Source: Sphingomonas hengshuiensis (GTDB lineage: Bacteria; Pseudomonadota; Alphaproteobacteria; Sphingomonadales; Sphingomonadaceae). From it: a DNA stretch of 64,000 bases. Numbering within the stretch: the first letter of the stretch is position 1; each line of letters starts with the position of its first letter. Shown piece after piece: positions 1 to 8,852 of this stretch. The notes under the pieces are model-generated. The model saw nothing but the letters and a program-made list of their open reading frames with translations, was not told the DNA's origin and ran no database searches. The position numbers and the translations under genes were made by a program. Location: contig NZ_CP010836.1 of assembly GCF_000935025.1 (NCBI RefSeq), forward strand, positions 2,976,001-3,040,000, in the 5' to 3' direction.

Positions 1-533
1 TCAACCTGGGCGGCGAAGCGTCGCAGCGCGGCATCTATGGCCATGTCCTGACGATTCCCGCCGAGGCGACGACGCCGGTCGACCGCACGCTGATTCCCAC
101 CGGCGAACTGCGCCCGGTGGCGGGCACGCCGTTCGATTTCCGCAAGCCCATGGTCGTCGGCGCGCGCATCCGCGATGGCCGCGATCCGCAGATCGTGTTC
201 GGTCAGGGCTATGATGAGAATTTCGTGATCGCCCGCGACGTCTCGGCGCAGCCGCGCCCCCACGCCCGAGTCGAGGACCCGGTGACCGGTCGCGTGATGG
301 AAATCCTGTCCAACCAGCCCGGCGTCCAGCTCTACACCGGCAATTTCCTCGACGGCACCGCGATCGGCCGGTCGGGCCTCGCCTATCGCCAAGGCGACGG
401 GATCGCGCTCGAGCCGCAGCTTTTCCCGGACACGCCGAACCAGCCCGCGTTCGGCTCCGCCCGGCTCAACCCGGGCCAGACCTATCGCAACATCATCGTA
501 TACCGCTTCTCGACTGCCCCGGCGTCGAACTGA
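1..533 (+). CDS. galM: Aldose 1-epimerase (galactose mutarotase), C-terminal part
   Basis: The gene is cut by the left edge; the frame is open from base 3 to the TGA at 531-533 (about 176 residues seen). It interconverts alpha and beta anomers of aldoses. The visible part has the family's C-terminal landmarks: NLGGEAS near the start, then [25 protein letters not shown] and GYDENFV, followed by the [11 protein letters not shown] strand where the family places its catalytic Glu region. It lies 22 bases before the xylonate dehydratase gene on the same strand, so a pentose-catabolic operon is likely. Signal peptide and start are outside the window. Confidence 0.93.
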   Translation, partial: NLGGEASQRGIYGHVLTIPAEATTPVDRTLIPTGELRPVAGTPFDFRKPMVVGARIRDGRDPQIVFGQGYDENFVIARDVSAQPRPHARVEDPVTGRVMEILSNQPGVQLYTGNFLDGTAIGRSGLAYRQGDGIALEPQLFPDTPNQPAFGSARLNPGQTYRNIIVYRFSTAPASN

Positions 534-555
534 CACCAACCGACAAGGCCCCTTG

Positions 556-2358
556 ATGACCGACACCCCCCCGCTTCCCCGCGCGCTGCGCAGCCGCGCC
601 TGGTTCGACAATCCGGCGAACATCGACATGACAGCGCTGTATCTCGAGCGCTATCTGAACTTCGGGCTTAGCCTGGAGGAGCTGCGTTCGGGCAAGCCGA
701 TCATCGGCATCGCGCAAACGGGGTCGGACCTCAGCCCGTGCAACCGCCACCATCTGGTGCTGGCCGAGCGCGTGCGCGAGGGGATTCGCGAGGCGGGGGG
801 CATCGCGCTCGAATTCCCGGTCCACCCGATCCAGGAAACCGGCAAGCGCCCGACCGCAGGGCTCGATCGCAACCTCGCCTATCTGGGTCTGGTCGAGGCG
901 ATCTATGGCTATCCGCTCGACGGCGTCGTGCTGACGACCGGATGCGACAAGACCACGCCCGCGTTGCTGATGGCGGCGGCGACGGTCAATATCCCGGCGA
1001 TCGCACTGTCGGTGGGCCCGATGCTCAACGGCTGGCACAAGGGCGAGCGCACCGGGTCGGGGACGATCGTGTGGAAGGCGCGCCAGATGATGGCCGCGGG
1101 CGAGATCGACGCCGACGGCTTCATCAAGCTCGTCGCCTCGTCGGCGCCGTCGACCGGCTATTGCAACACGATGGGCACCGCGACGACGATGAACAGCCTG
1201 GCCGAGGCGCTGGGGATGATGCTGCCCGGATCGGCGGCGATCCCCGCGCCGTATCGCGATCGCCAGGAAGTCGCCTATCGCACGGGCCTCCGCATCGTCG
1301 AGATGGTCGCCGAGGACCTCAAACCCTCCGACATCCTAACGCGCGAGGCGTTCCTGAACGCCATCGTCGTCAATTCGGCGATCGGCGGATCGACCAACGC
1401 GCCGATCCATCTGGCCGCCATCGCGCGCCATATCGGCGCCGAGCTGGACCTCACCGACTGGCAGACGCACGGCCATGACGTGCCGCTGCTCGTCAACCTC
1501 CAACCTGCGGGCGAATATCTGGGCGAGGATTATTACCGCGCCGGCGGCGTCCCCGCCGTGGTGAACCAGCTCATGCGCCAGGGGCTGATCCACGAAGACG
1601 CGATGACCGTCAACGGGCGTACGATGGGCGACAATTGTCGCGACGCGACGATCGAGGACGACAAGGTGATCCGCGCGTTCGAGAACCCGCTGGTCGAACG
1701 CGCCGGCTTCATCGTGCTCAAGGGCAATTTGTTCGACGCCGCGATCATGAAGACCAGCGTGATCGGTCCCGAATTCCGCGACCGCTATCTCTCCAACCCC
1801 GACGATCCCGACGCCTTTGAAGGCCCCGCCGTCGTGTTCGACGGGCCGGAGGATTACCACCACCGCATCGACGATCCATCGCTCGGCATCACCGACCAGA
1901 CTTTGTTGTTTATGCGCGGCGCCGGCCCGATTGGCTATCCGGGCGCGGCAGAGGTCGTGAACATGCGGCCCCCCGCCTATCTGATCCGCGAAGGTATCCA
2001 CGCCCTGCCCTGCATCGGCGACGGGCGCCAGTCGGGCACGTCGGGCTCGCCCTCGATCCTCAACGCCTCTCCCGAGGCGGCGGCGAATGGCGGGCTGGCA
2101 CTGCTGCGCACCGGCGATCGCGTGCGGATCGATCTGGCGCGCGGCACCGCCGACGTGCTGATCTCCGACGAGGAACTGGCGGCGCGGCGACAGGCTCTGC
2201 TCGACGCGGGCGGCTATGCCTATCCGGCGTCACAGACGCCGTGGCAGGAAATCCAGCGCGCGCTGGTCGGCCAGATGAACACCGGCGCGATCCTCGAAGG
2301 GTCCGAGCGTTTCCAGCGCATCGCCCAGTCGATGGGGCTGCCGCGCGACAATCACTGA
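556..2358 (+). CDS. xylD: D-xylonate dehydratase (IlvD/Edd family)
   Basis: Dehydrates a sugar acid, most likely D-xylonate, to 2-keto-3-deoxy-xylonate in the oxidative (Weimberg/Dahms) xylose pathway. The 600-residue protein matches the IlvD/Edd fold and the Caulobacter XylD subgroup: RSRxWFDNP and DMTALYLER near the N-terminus, [16 protein letters not shown] with Fe-S ligand Cys62, [10 protein letters not shown] with the second Cys, GYCNTMGTA with the third, and the C-terminal [17 protein letters not shown]-arabonate dehydratase is the main alternative. I chose the ATG at 556; the in-frame TTG three bases earlier is less likely. The upstream mutarotase fits a pentose operon. Confidence 0.88.
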   Translation: MTDTPPLPRALRSRAWFDNPANIDMTALYLERYLNFGLSLEELRSGKPIIGIAQTGSDLSPCNRHHLVLAERVREGIREAGGIALEFPVHPIQETGKRPTAGLDRNLAYLGLVEAIYGYPLDGVVLTTGCDKTTPALLMAAATVNIPAIALSVGPMLNGWHKGERTGSGTIVWKARQMMAAGEIDADGFIKLVASSAPSTGYCNTMGTATTMNSLAEALGMMLPGSAAIPAPYRDRQEVAYRTGLRIVEMVAEDLKPSDILTREAFLNAIVVNSAIGGSTNAPIHLAAIARHIGAELDLTDWQTHGHDVPLLVNLQPAGEYLGEDYYRAGGVPAVVNQLMRQGLIHEDAMTVNGRTMGDNCRDATIEDDKVIRAFENPLVERAGFIVLKGNLFDAAIMKTSVIGPEFRDRYLSNPDDPDAFEGPAVVFDGPEDYHHRIDDPSLGITDQTLLFMRGAGPIGYPGAAEVVNMRPPAYLIREGIHALPCIGDGRQSGTSGSPSILNASPEAAANGGLALLRTGDRVRIDLARGTADVLISDEELAARRQALLDAGGYAYPASQTPWQEIQRALVGQMNTGAILEGSERFQRIAQSMGLPRDNH

Positions 2359-2366
2359 TCCGGTGC

Positions 2367-2382
2367 GGCCCGCGCTCGGGCC
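2367..2382 (+). terminator. Possible terminator stem after xylD
   Basis: A 6-bp perfect stem (GGCCCG 2367-2372, CGGGCC 2377-2382, loop CGCT) starts nine bases after the xylD stop. No T-run follows, so it is not a canonical intrinsic terminator; it may only protect the mRNA 3' end. Confidence 0.3.
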
Positions 2383-2431
2383 AAACCATTGGATATGTGT
2401 CGCTAAAGAAAAGCTGCTGTAAGGACCGGGT

Positions 2432-2476
2432 GTCGCGCCCCCATATCGGGCGCGACCAAGGGCGGACCCACCGCCC
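2432..2476 (+). promoter_or_regulatory. Two tandem hairpins in the leader of the MFS gene
   Basis: The first hairpin has a perfect 9-bp stem (GTCGCGCCC 2432-2440, GGGCGCGAC 2448-2456) with a 7-base loop. Three bases later a second has a perfect 6-bp stem (GGGCGG 2460-2465, CCGCCC 2471-2476) with loop ACCCA. The ribosome binding site GGGAG (2478-2482) follows at once. There is no T-run, so a structured leader controlling the transporter is as plausible as a terminator of the upstream operon. Confidence 0.45.
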
Positions 2477-2488
2477 CGGGAGCGCTGC

Positions 2489-3664
2489 ATGACGACGAAC
2501 CCCTCCCGCGCCACGCCCGCAATCGGCGCGGGACTGACCTTCGCGATGGCCGCAGCCGCCGGGATCGCGGTTGCGAATATCTACTATAATCAACCGATGC
2601 TCGCGCTGATGGAGCGCGACATGCCGGGGCCGCTGACTCCGCTCATCCCCACCGTGACGCAACTCGGCTATGCTGCGGGGCTGTTCCTGCTGGTGCCGCT
2701 GGGCGACCTGATCGAGCGCAAGCGGCTGATCCTGATCCAGTTCGCGCTGCTGGCGCTGGCGCTGGCCGCATCGGCGCTTGCGCCGGGGGTCGGACTCCTG
2801 CTCGTCGCGTCCTTGCTGCTCGGCATGGCATCGACCGTCGCGCAGCAGATCGTGCCCTTCGCCGCCCATCTCGCCAGTCCGGAGCGCCGCGGCGCGACGG
2901 TGGGGACGGTGATGGCGGGCGTGCTGGGCGGCATCCTGCTCAGCCGCACGCTGGCGGGGTTCGTCGCGACTCATGCCGGATGGCGGGCGATGTTCTGGGT
3001 CGCAGTGCCGCTGGCGCTCGCGGCGGGCTGCTGGATGGCAGCCCGCCTCCCGCGCAGCCACCCCGATTCAGAGCTGCGCTACGGCGCGCTGATGCGCTCG
3101 CTCGGCAGCCTGTGGAGCGAATTCGGCGCGCTCCGCCTCGCCGCGATCACCCAGGCGCTGCTGTTCGCCGCATTTACCGCCTTCTGGACGATCCTCGCCT
3201 TCCGGTTGCAGGACCGTTTCGGGTTGGGTGCGGACATTGCCGGGCTGTTCGGCATCGCGGGCGCCGTCGGCATCCTTGCCGCGCCGATCGCCGGCCGCTT
3301 TGCCGATCGCCGCGGACCGCATGGGGTGATTGTGTTGGGCGCCGCGCTGACCCTCGCCGCATGGGCGATGTTCGGGCTGTGGACCTCGATCGCCGGGCTG
3401 ATCGCCGGGGTGATCCTGCTCGACTTCGCGGTGCAGAGCGCGATCGTCTCCAACCAGCACATCGTCTTCGCGCTGCGCCCGGAAGCGCGGGCGCGGCTCA
3501 ACACGATCTTCATGGGTGCGATGTTCCTCGGCGGCGCCGGCGGCTCGGCGGCGGCTACCCAGGCATGGGGCGTGGCGGGTTGGAACGGCGTGGTGGCGCT
3601 GGGCGCGGGGCTGGGCGCGGCCGCCACCGCGCTCCAGCTTATCGGTGCCGCGCGGCGCCGCTGA
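2489..3664 (+). CDS. MFS transporter, DHA1-like efflux permease
   Basis: A 391-residue major facilitator protein with about 12 membrane helices. The N-terminus carries the NIYYNQPML motif seen in a subgroup of DHA1/arabinose-efflux-like permeases. The loop between helices 2 and 3 has the MFS signature as [10 protein letters not shown], and a second copy appears as [11 protein letters not shown] mid-protein. GGGAG at 2478-2482 with a six-base spacer supports the ATG at 2489. Substrate is not shown by the sequence; proximity to xylD could suggest a sugar or sugar acid, but drug or metabolite efflux is equally possible. Confidence 0.85.
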   Translation: MTTNPSRATPAIGAGLTFAMAAAAGIAVANIYYNQPMLALMERDMPGPLTPLIPTVTQLGYAAGLFLLVPLGDLIERKRLILIQFALLALALAASALAPGVGLLLVASLLLGMASTVAQQIVPFAAHLASPERRGATVGTVMAGVLGGILLSRTLAGFVATHAGWRAMFWVAVPLALAAGCWMAARLPRSHPDSELRYGALMRSLGSLWSEFGALRLAAITQALLFAAFTAFWTILAFRLQDRFGLGADIAGLFGIAGAVGILAAPIAGRFADRRGPHGVIVLGAALTLAAWAMFGLWTSIAGLIAGVILLDFAVQSAIVSNQHIVFALRPEARARLNTIFMGAMFLGGAGGSAAATQAWGVAGWNGVVALGAGLGAAATALQLIGAARRR

Positions 3665-4106
3665 GCCGGGGCAGGCCAACCGCCAGCGCTATATTTCGTA
3701 CCTTGGCGCATCGTGAACCCATCGGCTCCAGTCTCCGGTGACAAGCCGGGCGCGGGCGCGCCCAGCTTCGTTGGAGCGGATGTAAACGACTGACTTTGAA
3801 AGACGTCTTCCTGTTGCTCTTGGGCATTTTTACGGGCTTGGGTTGGCAATGACCGTCACGCCGAAATCGGACGCTCGTGAAGCCCCGCAGTAGGTTGACT
3901 GTACTTCCCGCGATGCCTTTGCCTTACCTTCGGTGCCGATCGGGCGTCACGCGAACCTTCGTCGCCAGACTCTGCCGGCGGCGCCCCGCTGGCGGCCTCT
4001 CCGGCGTGCTGCTCCGATTAATTTCTCGCCGGCTGTCAGATTCCGCGCGGTTGCGCGTCGTCTTATCGAAACCTGACGAAATGCGCCGACGACCCGGGGG
4101 GAACCA
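3665..4106. other. Intergenic stretch without a convincing gene
   Basis: These 442 bases hold no open frame I can support on either strand. The only structure I see is a perfect 10-bp palindrome AAGACGTCTT at 3800-3809 beside an AT-richer patch (3781-3850). The last bases (GGGGGAACC before 4107) are the ribosome binding region of the next gene. Base composition is slightly less GC-rich than the genes around it. Confidence 0.6.
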
Positions 4107-5087
4107 GTGCGATTTTCGAGCAACTATCCACGATCGACGCCGCGTCTGGTGCGTCGATCGATCTTCTCCGCGCTTGCCGCGATCGCGACGTTGCTTGGCG
4201 GCGCGGCGGAAGCACGGCCCACGCCCGACAATAGCCGCCGCCTGGAGCTGGAGCGGCGCCTGGCCGGTCCCGATGGCGCGGTGATGGTCGTGGCCCATCG
4301 CGGCTGCTGGCAGAGGACGTCCGAAAACAGCATCGACGCGATCCGCGCCTGCATTGCGGGCGGCATCGACATGGTCGAGCTGGATGTTCGCCTCACCCGC
4401 GACAATGTGCTGGTGCTGATGCACGATGCCACGGTCGATCGGATGACCGATGGCAAGGGCAAGGTGTCCGATCTCGATTGGGCCCAGTTGCGCCGGCTCC
4501 GCCTGCGCGAAGGCAAGGGCGGCAGCACGGCGCTCACCGATCGCCGCATCCCGACCTTCGAGGAAGCATTGCGCGCGGCGAAGGATCGCATCCTCATCAA
4601 CCTCGATCCCAAGGCGCGCCTGTCGCCTGCGATGCTCGCCATGGTCGACAAGGCCGGTCGCCGCAGCCAGCTGCTGTTCAAGGCCGACGCGCCGGCGGAC
4701 CTGCTGCTGCGGGAAGGCCCCTGGCTGGGCGGCGTGCGCTTCCAGCCGATCCTCCGCCAGCCGCAGATCCAGGCCGACCCGGCGGCGGCCATCGCCGCTT
4801 ACGATCCGCTGCACCCGGTCAGCTATGAAATCGACGTCAAGGACCGTGCCTTTACGCCGCTGGTGGCGCCCGCGATCCATGCGCGGTGCGCCCGATATTG
4901 GGTGAACAGCCTGGCCGGTCGCGCCTATGGCGACAAGGCCGCGCTCGCCGATCCCGACAGCGTCTGGGGTCAGCTCGTCGCGCTCGGCGTCGATGCGATC
5001 CAGACCGACGAGCCGGTCGCGCTCAAGGCCTATCTGCAACGAACCCGCGCCGCCACGCACCGCTGCGAGTCCCGGCGAACGCCGTAG
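4107..5087 (+). CDS. Glycerophosphodiester phosphodiesterase family protein, exported
   Basis: Probably hydrolyses glycerophosphodiesters or related phosphodiesters in the periplasm. The 326-residue protein has an Arg-rich N-terminus and a hydrophobic stretch ending in GGAAEA, a likely signal peptide. The GDPD barrel follows with the catalytic set: VVAHRGCWQRTSENS (first His-Arg and the Glu), ELDVRLTRDNVLVLMHD (metal Glu/Asp and second His) and DRMTDGKG. The near-C-terminal GVDAIQTDEP is also typical. Start is GTG at 4107 behind GGGGGAA. It is followed by a TonB receptor and a second GDPD, so uptake and hydrolysis appear linked. Confidence 0.85.
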   Translation: MRFSSNYPRSTPRLVRRSIFSALAAIATLLGGAAEARPTPDNSRRLELERRLAGPDGAVMVVAHRGCWQRTSENSIDAIRACIAGGIDMVELDVRLTRDNVLVLMHDATVDRMTDGKGKVSDLDWAQLRRLRLREGKGGSTALTDRRIPTFEEALRAAKDRILINLDPKARLSPAMLAMVDKAGRRSQLLFKADAPADLLLREGPWLGGVRFQPILRQPQIQADPAAAIAAYDPLHPVSYEIDVKDRAFTPLVAPAIHARCARYWVNSLAGRAYGDKAALADPDSVWGQLVALGVDAIQTDEPVALKAYLQRTRAATHRCESRRTP

Positions 5088-5152
5088 CGCCCCGGCGCCC
5101 GCCCGCGCCTTCCCGATCGCTTCAAACCCTCATTTCCACCGACAGGACAGCT

Positions 5153-7912
5153 ATGCCCATGAAACATGCCCCCGCGCTCCGTTATGCCATCGCCAGCTCG
5201 GCACTGATCGCCGCGATGCTCGCGGCGCCCGCGCAAGCGCAGGACAGCGCGGTCGATTCCGCCAAGGCGCAGGACCAGGCCGAGCCCCGCACCGATGAGG
5301 GCGAGGAAACCGCCATCGTCGTGACCGGCTATCGCTCGTCCAACGCCGCCGCGATCGACGCCAAGCGCCGCGCCGTCGGCGTCACCGACTCGATCGCGCA
5401 GGACCAGGCAGGGCTGCTGCCCGACCTGACGATCGCGCAGGTTGCCCAGCGGATCCCCGGCCTCGCTTTGGTGCCCGACTTTGCCACCGCCGATGACCGC
5501 TCGCCCGACCTGGCCGAAAGCGTCATGATCCGCGGCATCGGCTCCAGCTACAATCTGGTCACCATCGACGGCCTGCCGCTCGCCACGACCGCCCGCGATA
5601 CGCGCGGCGCCCGCATCGAGCTGCTGCCGCCGTCGTTCGTCAGCCGGATCGATGCGGTGAAGACGATCACCGCCGATCTCGACCCGCATGCGCTCAGCGG
5701 CCAGCTCAACCTGATCACCGCCAGCGCGCTCACCACCGGCAAGACCAGCCTGATGGCGCGCGCGTCGATCGGCGACAATTCGACCGGCGGCGAGATGGAC
5801 GGCAAGAAGGGCAAGAACCTGCGCGCCGACGCCACGTTCAGCAGCGCCTTTGGCCAGAACCATGATTTCGGCGTGGTCGTGTCGGGCTCCTATGCCCGCT
5901 ACAATTCGACCAATTACGATCAGAAGCCGGGCGCCGTCGACACCAGCTATATCCTGTACGACAAGACCACGGGGAAGCCGCTCGCGAACTATAATAACCT
6001 GAGCAACACCAACGGCTTTTCGGCGGCGGCGCGCAACCAGATCTTCGCCTATTACGACACGGTAACCCGCGCGTCCGGCGTGACGAAGCTGGAATACAGC
6101 CCCAGCGCGGCGACCTATGCGTCGATCTACACCGGCTATTTCTTCCAGAAGGAAGACGAGATCCGCAACGAGTATCTCGCCACCGCCGACACCAGCGTAG
6201 CACCGACCAACCAGACCGCGACGTCGGGCACCTGGGCCAAGGGGCGCACGGCGCTTGGCTATTCGCATCAGCCGCAGAAGCGCGAGACGTTCGTCGTCTC
6301 GGGCATTCTCGACCAGGATCTGAGCGACAGCATCGTGATGCACCTGCGCGCATCGCATTCGCGCGCCCGGCTCAACACCATCCGCGATCGTTCCAAGTTC
6401 AACATGAGCAGCAACCTCGCCGCCGGTCGCTTCTCCTATGACCTGAGCGATGGCCGCCCGGTGCTGTCGTTCCCCGATCCCGCCTTCGGCAACGATCCCG
6501 CCAACTATGTCCAGAGCTATATCCAGCACATCACCCAGCGCGCGACGCAGGACCTGAGCTTCGTGAGCGCCAACCTGGCCTATAATTTCGGCCCCGAGGA
6601 TCGCGGTCTCGGCTTCAACCTCGGTGGCAGCTTCCAGAGCACCGACCAGACCTATGACGAGGGCCAGCAGAGCGGAAAGCTGCCCAACGTCAATGGCGTC
6701 GCCGTCAACATGGCTAGCTTCGTCAGCAAGACCCGGCTGCACACCACCGACCCGAAGGTCGATTATCTGCTGATCGACGATAGCGCCTATCGCGCAGCCT
6801 GGGCCGCCGCCGGCTACCCGAGCACCGACGACAACAGCAGCAACAACATCCAGTCCGATTACCAGCTAAACGAGAAGGTCGCCGCCGCCTTCGCCGAAGC
6901 CAATTACCGGACGGACAGCTTCAACGTGCGCGCCGGTTTGCGCTACGACTCCACCGTCAACAACATCGATCTGTTCGCGCTGGATGCAAATCGGCCCGCC
7001 ACGCCCAACAAGGGCGCGCAATACGTGCCGACCGCGCGCAAGGCGGACTATGCCTATCTGCTGCCCTCGGTCATCGCCAGCTACGATGTCGGGCACGGCG
7101 TGATCGTGCGCGCCGGATACAGCAAGACGATCGGCCGCCCGAACTTCTCTTATTATGCCATCGGTGAATCGATCGGCCTGCCCGACGACAGCGAAGACGC
7201 CACGATCAGCATCACCCGCGGCAATCCTGACCTGAAGCCGCGCACCTCGAACAATTTCGACGTGTCGTTCGAATGGTATCCAACGCGCGGCAGCATGGTT
7301 TCAATCGCCTTGTTCTACAAGGATATCAAGAACCTGATCTTCACGCAGAACATCACCGAAGCCGGCTACCAATATGACGGCCAGACCTACACGGCGCGGA
7401 TCACCACGCCGATGAACTCGCAGTCCGCGTCGCTCAAGGGTATCGAGGCCTCCGCCCGCCAGGATCTGGGCGACTGGACCAACGGCGTGCTGAGCAACTT
7501 CGTGCTCTCCGCGAACGGCACCTATATCACCGGCAAGCAGGACGTGCTGCGCGCCGACAAGACGTTGCGCAAGGTCGATGGCCTGGAGGGACAGCCCGAA
7601 TTCCTGGCCAACGCCACGGTTTCGTATGAGACGCCTGTCTTCGGCGCCTCGGTCGCCTATGGCTATGTCGGCGACTATCTGAAGTCGATCAACGAGAATG
7701 CCGAGATCTTCGACATCCACAGCAAGGATCGCGGCGAGTTCTCGGCGCAGGCGCGGGTGAAGCTGCTTGAGAATGTGACCTTCATCGTCGAGGGGCAGAA
7801 CCTCACCAAGACGAACATCGAATATTATCGCAAGATGCCGACCGGCAAGCTGCTCGCCGAACGCGCGCAGAAGGGCCGCGTGCTGTGGCTCGGAGTCAAC
7901 GCCCGGTTCTGA
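5153..7912 (+). CDS. TonB-dependent receptor flanked by GDPD genes
   Basis: Outer-membrane active transporter of 919 residues. I place the start at ATG 5153 (AGGACAG seven bases upstream), giving a signal peptide ending APAQAQ. The plug domain carries IVVTGYRSS (TonB-box region), IAQVAQRIPGLALV and MIRGIGSSYNLVTIDGLPLAT, the pattern of the Xanthomonas/Caulobacter TonB-receptor subfamily. The C-terminal beta-barrel ends in Phe (GVNARF), as outer-membrane proteins do. It lacks an STN signalling domain. Two GDPD enzymes encoded on either side suggest a phosphodiester ligand, an inference from context only. Confidence 0.9.
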   Translation: MPMKHAPALRYAIASSALIAAMLAAPAQAQDSAVDSAKAQDQAEPRTDEGEETAIVVTGYRSSNAAAIDAKRRAVGVTDSIAQDQAGLLPDLTIAQVAQRIPGLALVPDFATADDRSPDLAESVMIRGIGSSYNLVTIDGLPLATTARDTRGARIELLPPSFVSRIDAVKTITADLDPHALSGQLNLITASALTTGKTSLMARASIGDNSTGGEMDGKKGKNLRADATFSSAFGQNHDFGVVVSGSYARYNSTNYDQKPGAVDTSYILYDKTTGKPLANYNNLSNTNGFSAAARNQIFAYYDTVTRASGVTKLEYSPSAATYASIYTGYFFQKEDEIRNEYLATADTSVAPTNQTATSGTWAKGRTALGYSHQPQKRETFVVSGILDQDLSDSIVMHLRASHSRARLNTIRDRSKFNMSSNLAAGRFSYDLSDGRPVLSFPDPAFGNDPANYVQSYIQHITQRATQDLSFVSANLAYNFGPEDRGLGFNLGGSFQSTDQTYDEGQQSGKLPNVNGVAVNMASFVSKTRLHTTDPKVDYLLIDDSAYRAAWAAAGYPSTDDNSSNNIQSDYQLNEKVAAAFAEANYRTDSFNVRAGLRYDSTVNNIDLFALDANRPATPNKGAQYVPTARKADYAYLLPSVIASYDVGHGVIVRAGYSKTIGRPNFSYYAIGESIGLPDDSEDATISITRGNPDLKPRTSNNFDVSFEWYPTRGSMVSIALFYKDIKNLIFTQNITEAGYQYDGQTYTARITTPMNSQSASLKGIEASARQDLGDWTNGVLSNFVLSANGTYITGKQDVLRADKTLRKVDGLEGQPEFLANATVSYETPVFGASVAYGYVGDYLKSINENAEIFDIHSKDRGEFSAQARVKLLENVTFIVEGQNLTKTNIEYYRKMPTGKLLAERAQKGRVLWLGVNARF

Positions 7913-7925
7913 CCTCGCGCATCCT

Positions 7926-7961
7926 GGGGGAGCGGCGCCGCGCCCTCCCCCATGCCTTTTT
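7926..7961 (+). terminator. Rho-independent terminator after the TonB receptor
   Basis: GGGGGAG (7926-7932) pairs perfectly with CTCCCCC (7945-7951); the loop itself contains the palindrome GCGGCGCCGC. A run of five T (7957-7961) follows six bases later. It lies 14 bases after the stop. It may act as a partial terminator, since the next GDPD gene begins only 24 bases further on. Confidence 0.65.
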
Positions 7962-7985
7962 CCAGCGGATAGGAAGAGACACGCC

Positions 7986-8846
7986 ATGATCCTCAAATTG
8001 GTCCGGGCAGCCGGCGCGCTGGCACTCGCCTGTTCGGCCGTCCCGGCATCGGCCACCCCCGTTTGCGCTCCCACCCCGCGCATCGCCGCGCTGCAACGGG
8101 CCTGGGCCGACCCGCGCGGCCCGGTCCTGATCGCCTCGCATCGCGGCGGCCACCTCAAGGCGCCGGAGAATTCGCTGGCCGCTGTCGACGAAGCGGTGGC
8201 CGCAGGGGCCGATGTCGTCGAAGTGGACGTGCAGGTCAGCGCCGACGGCGTGCCCTTCCTCCTGCATGACCGTACGCTCGAGCGGACCACCAACGGCACC
8301 GGTCGCGCCGCCGAAAAGAGCTATGCCGAACTGCGCGCGCTGCGGCTGAAGGGGGGCGACACGCCGCCGCCGACCCTGCTCGAACTGCTGAGGCACAGCT
8401 GCGGGCGCGTGTTGGTCGATCTCGACATGAAGACCGACCAGTTTGCCCCGGTGGTCGCACTCGTCCAGGGCCTGGGCATGGTCGATCAGGTGATGCTGTT
8501 CGATGCCGACAGCAACCTGCTGCGTGCGGCACGGGCGATCGAACCGAAGCTGCAGGTGATGACCCGCCTCACGGCAAAGACCACGCTCGACGACATCAAC
8601 CAGGGCCTTGCACCGGTGCGGATCGTGCATGGCGATCCGGAATCGCTCAATCCTGCGGCACGCGATGCGATCCGGCAGATGCCGGCGCGAATCTGGGAAA
8701 ATGCGCTGGGAGAAGTCGATGCGCTGATGGCAGCGGGATCGCCCAAGGCTTGCCCGGCGCTCAAGGCGATGCAGGCGCTGGGTGTCAACGCGATCCAGAC
8801 CGACCGGCCTGCGCTGCTGCGCGTATATCTGCGCAAATGCGGTTGA
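7986..8846 (+). CDS. Glycerophosphodiester phosphodiesterase family protein, exported (second copy)
   Basis: A 286-residue GDPD-family enzyme with a signal peptide (hydrophobic LALACSAVPASA). Catalytic motifs are all present: IASHRGGHLKAPENS, VEVDVQVSADGVPFLLHD and ERTTNGTG; the C-terminus has GVNAIQTDRP. It is a diverged paralogue of the GDPD at 4107, from which the TonB receptor separates it. Ribosome site AGGAAGAG precedes ATG 7986. Substrate specificity is not readable from sequence; glycerophosphodiesters or other phosphodiesters are likely. Confidence 0.85.
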   Translation: MILKLVRAAGALALACSAVPASATPVCAPTPRIAALQRAWADPRGPVLIASHRGGHLKAPENSLAAVDEAVAAGADVVEVDVQVSADGVPFLLHDRTLERTTNGTGRAAEKSYAELRALRLKGGDTPPPTLLELLRHSCGRVLVDLDMKTDQFAPVVALVQGLGMVDQVMLFDADSNLLRAARAIEPKLQVMTRLTAKTTLDDINQGLAPVRIVHGDPESLNPAARDAIRQMPARIWENALGEVDALMAAGSPKACPALKAMQALGVNAIQTDRPALLRVYLRKCG

Positions 8847-8852
8847 ACCCCG

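Noticed and set aside
2409..2492. Possible 27-residue leader peptide before the MFS gene ending at its ATG
   Set aside because: There is no ribosome site, and the frame runs through both hairpins without recognisable content.
4886..5152. N-terminal extension of the first TonB receptor into the GDPD gene
   Set aside because: It overlaps GDPD coding sequence in another frame, and the signal peptide and ribosome site begin at 5153.
5030..6742. Long minus-strand open frame opposite the first TonB receptor
   Set aside because: Same composition artefact; the plus-strand receptor motifs are unambiguous.
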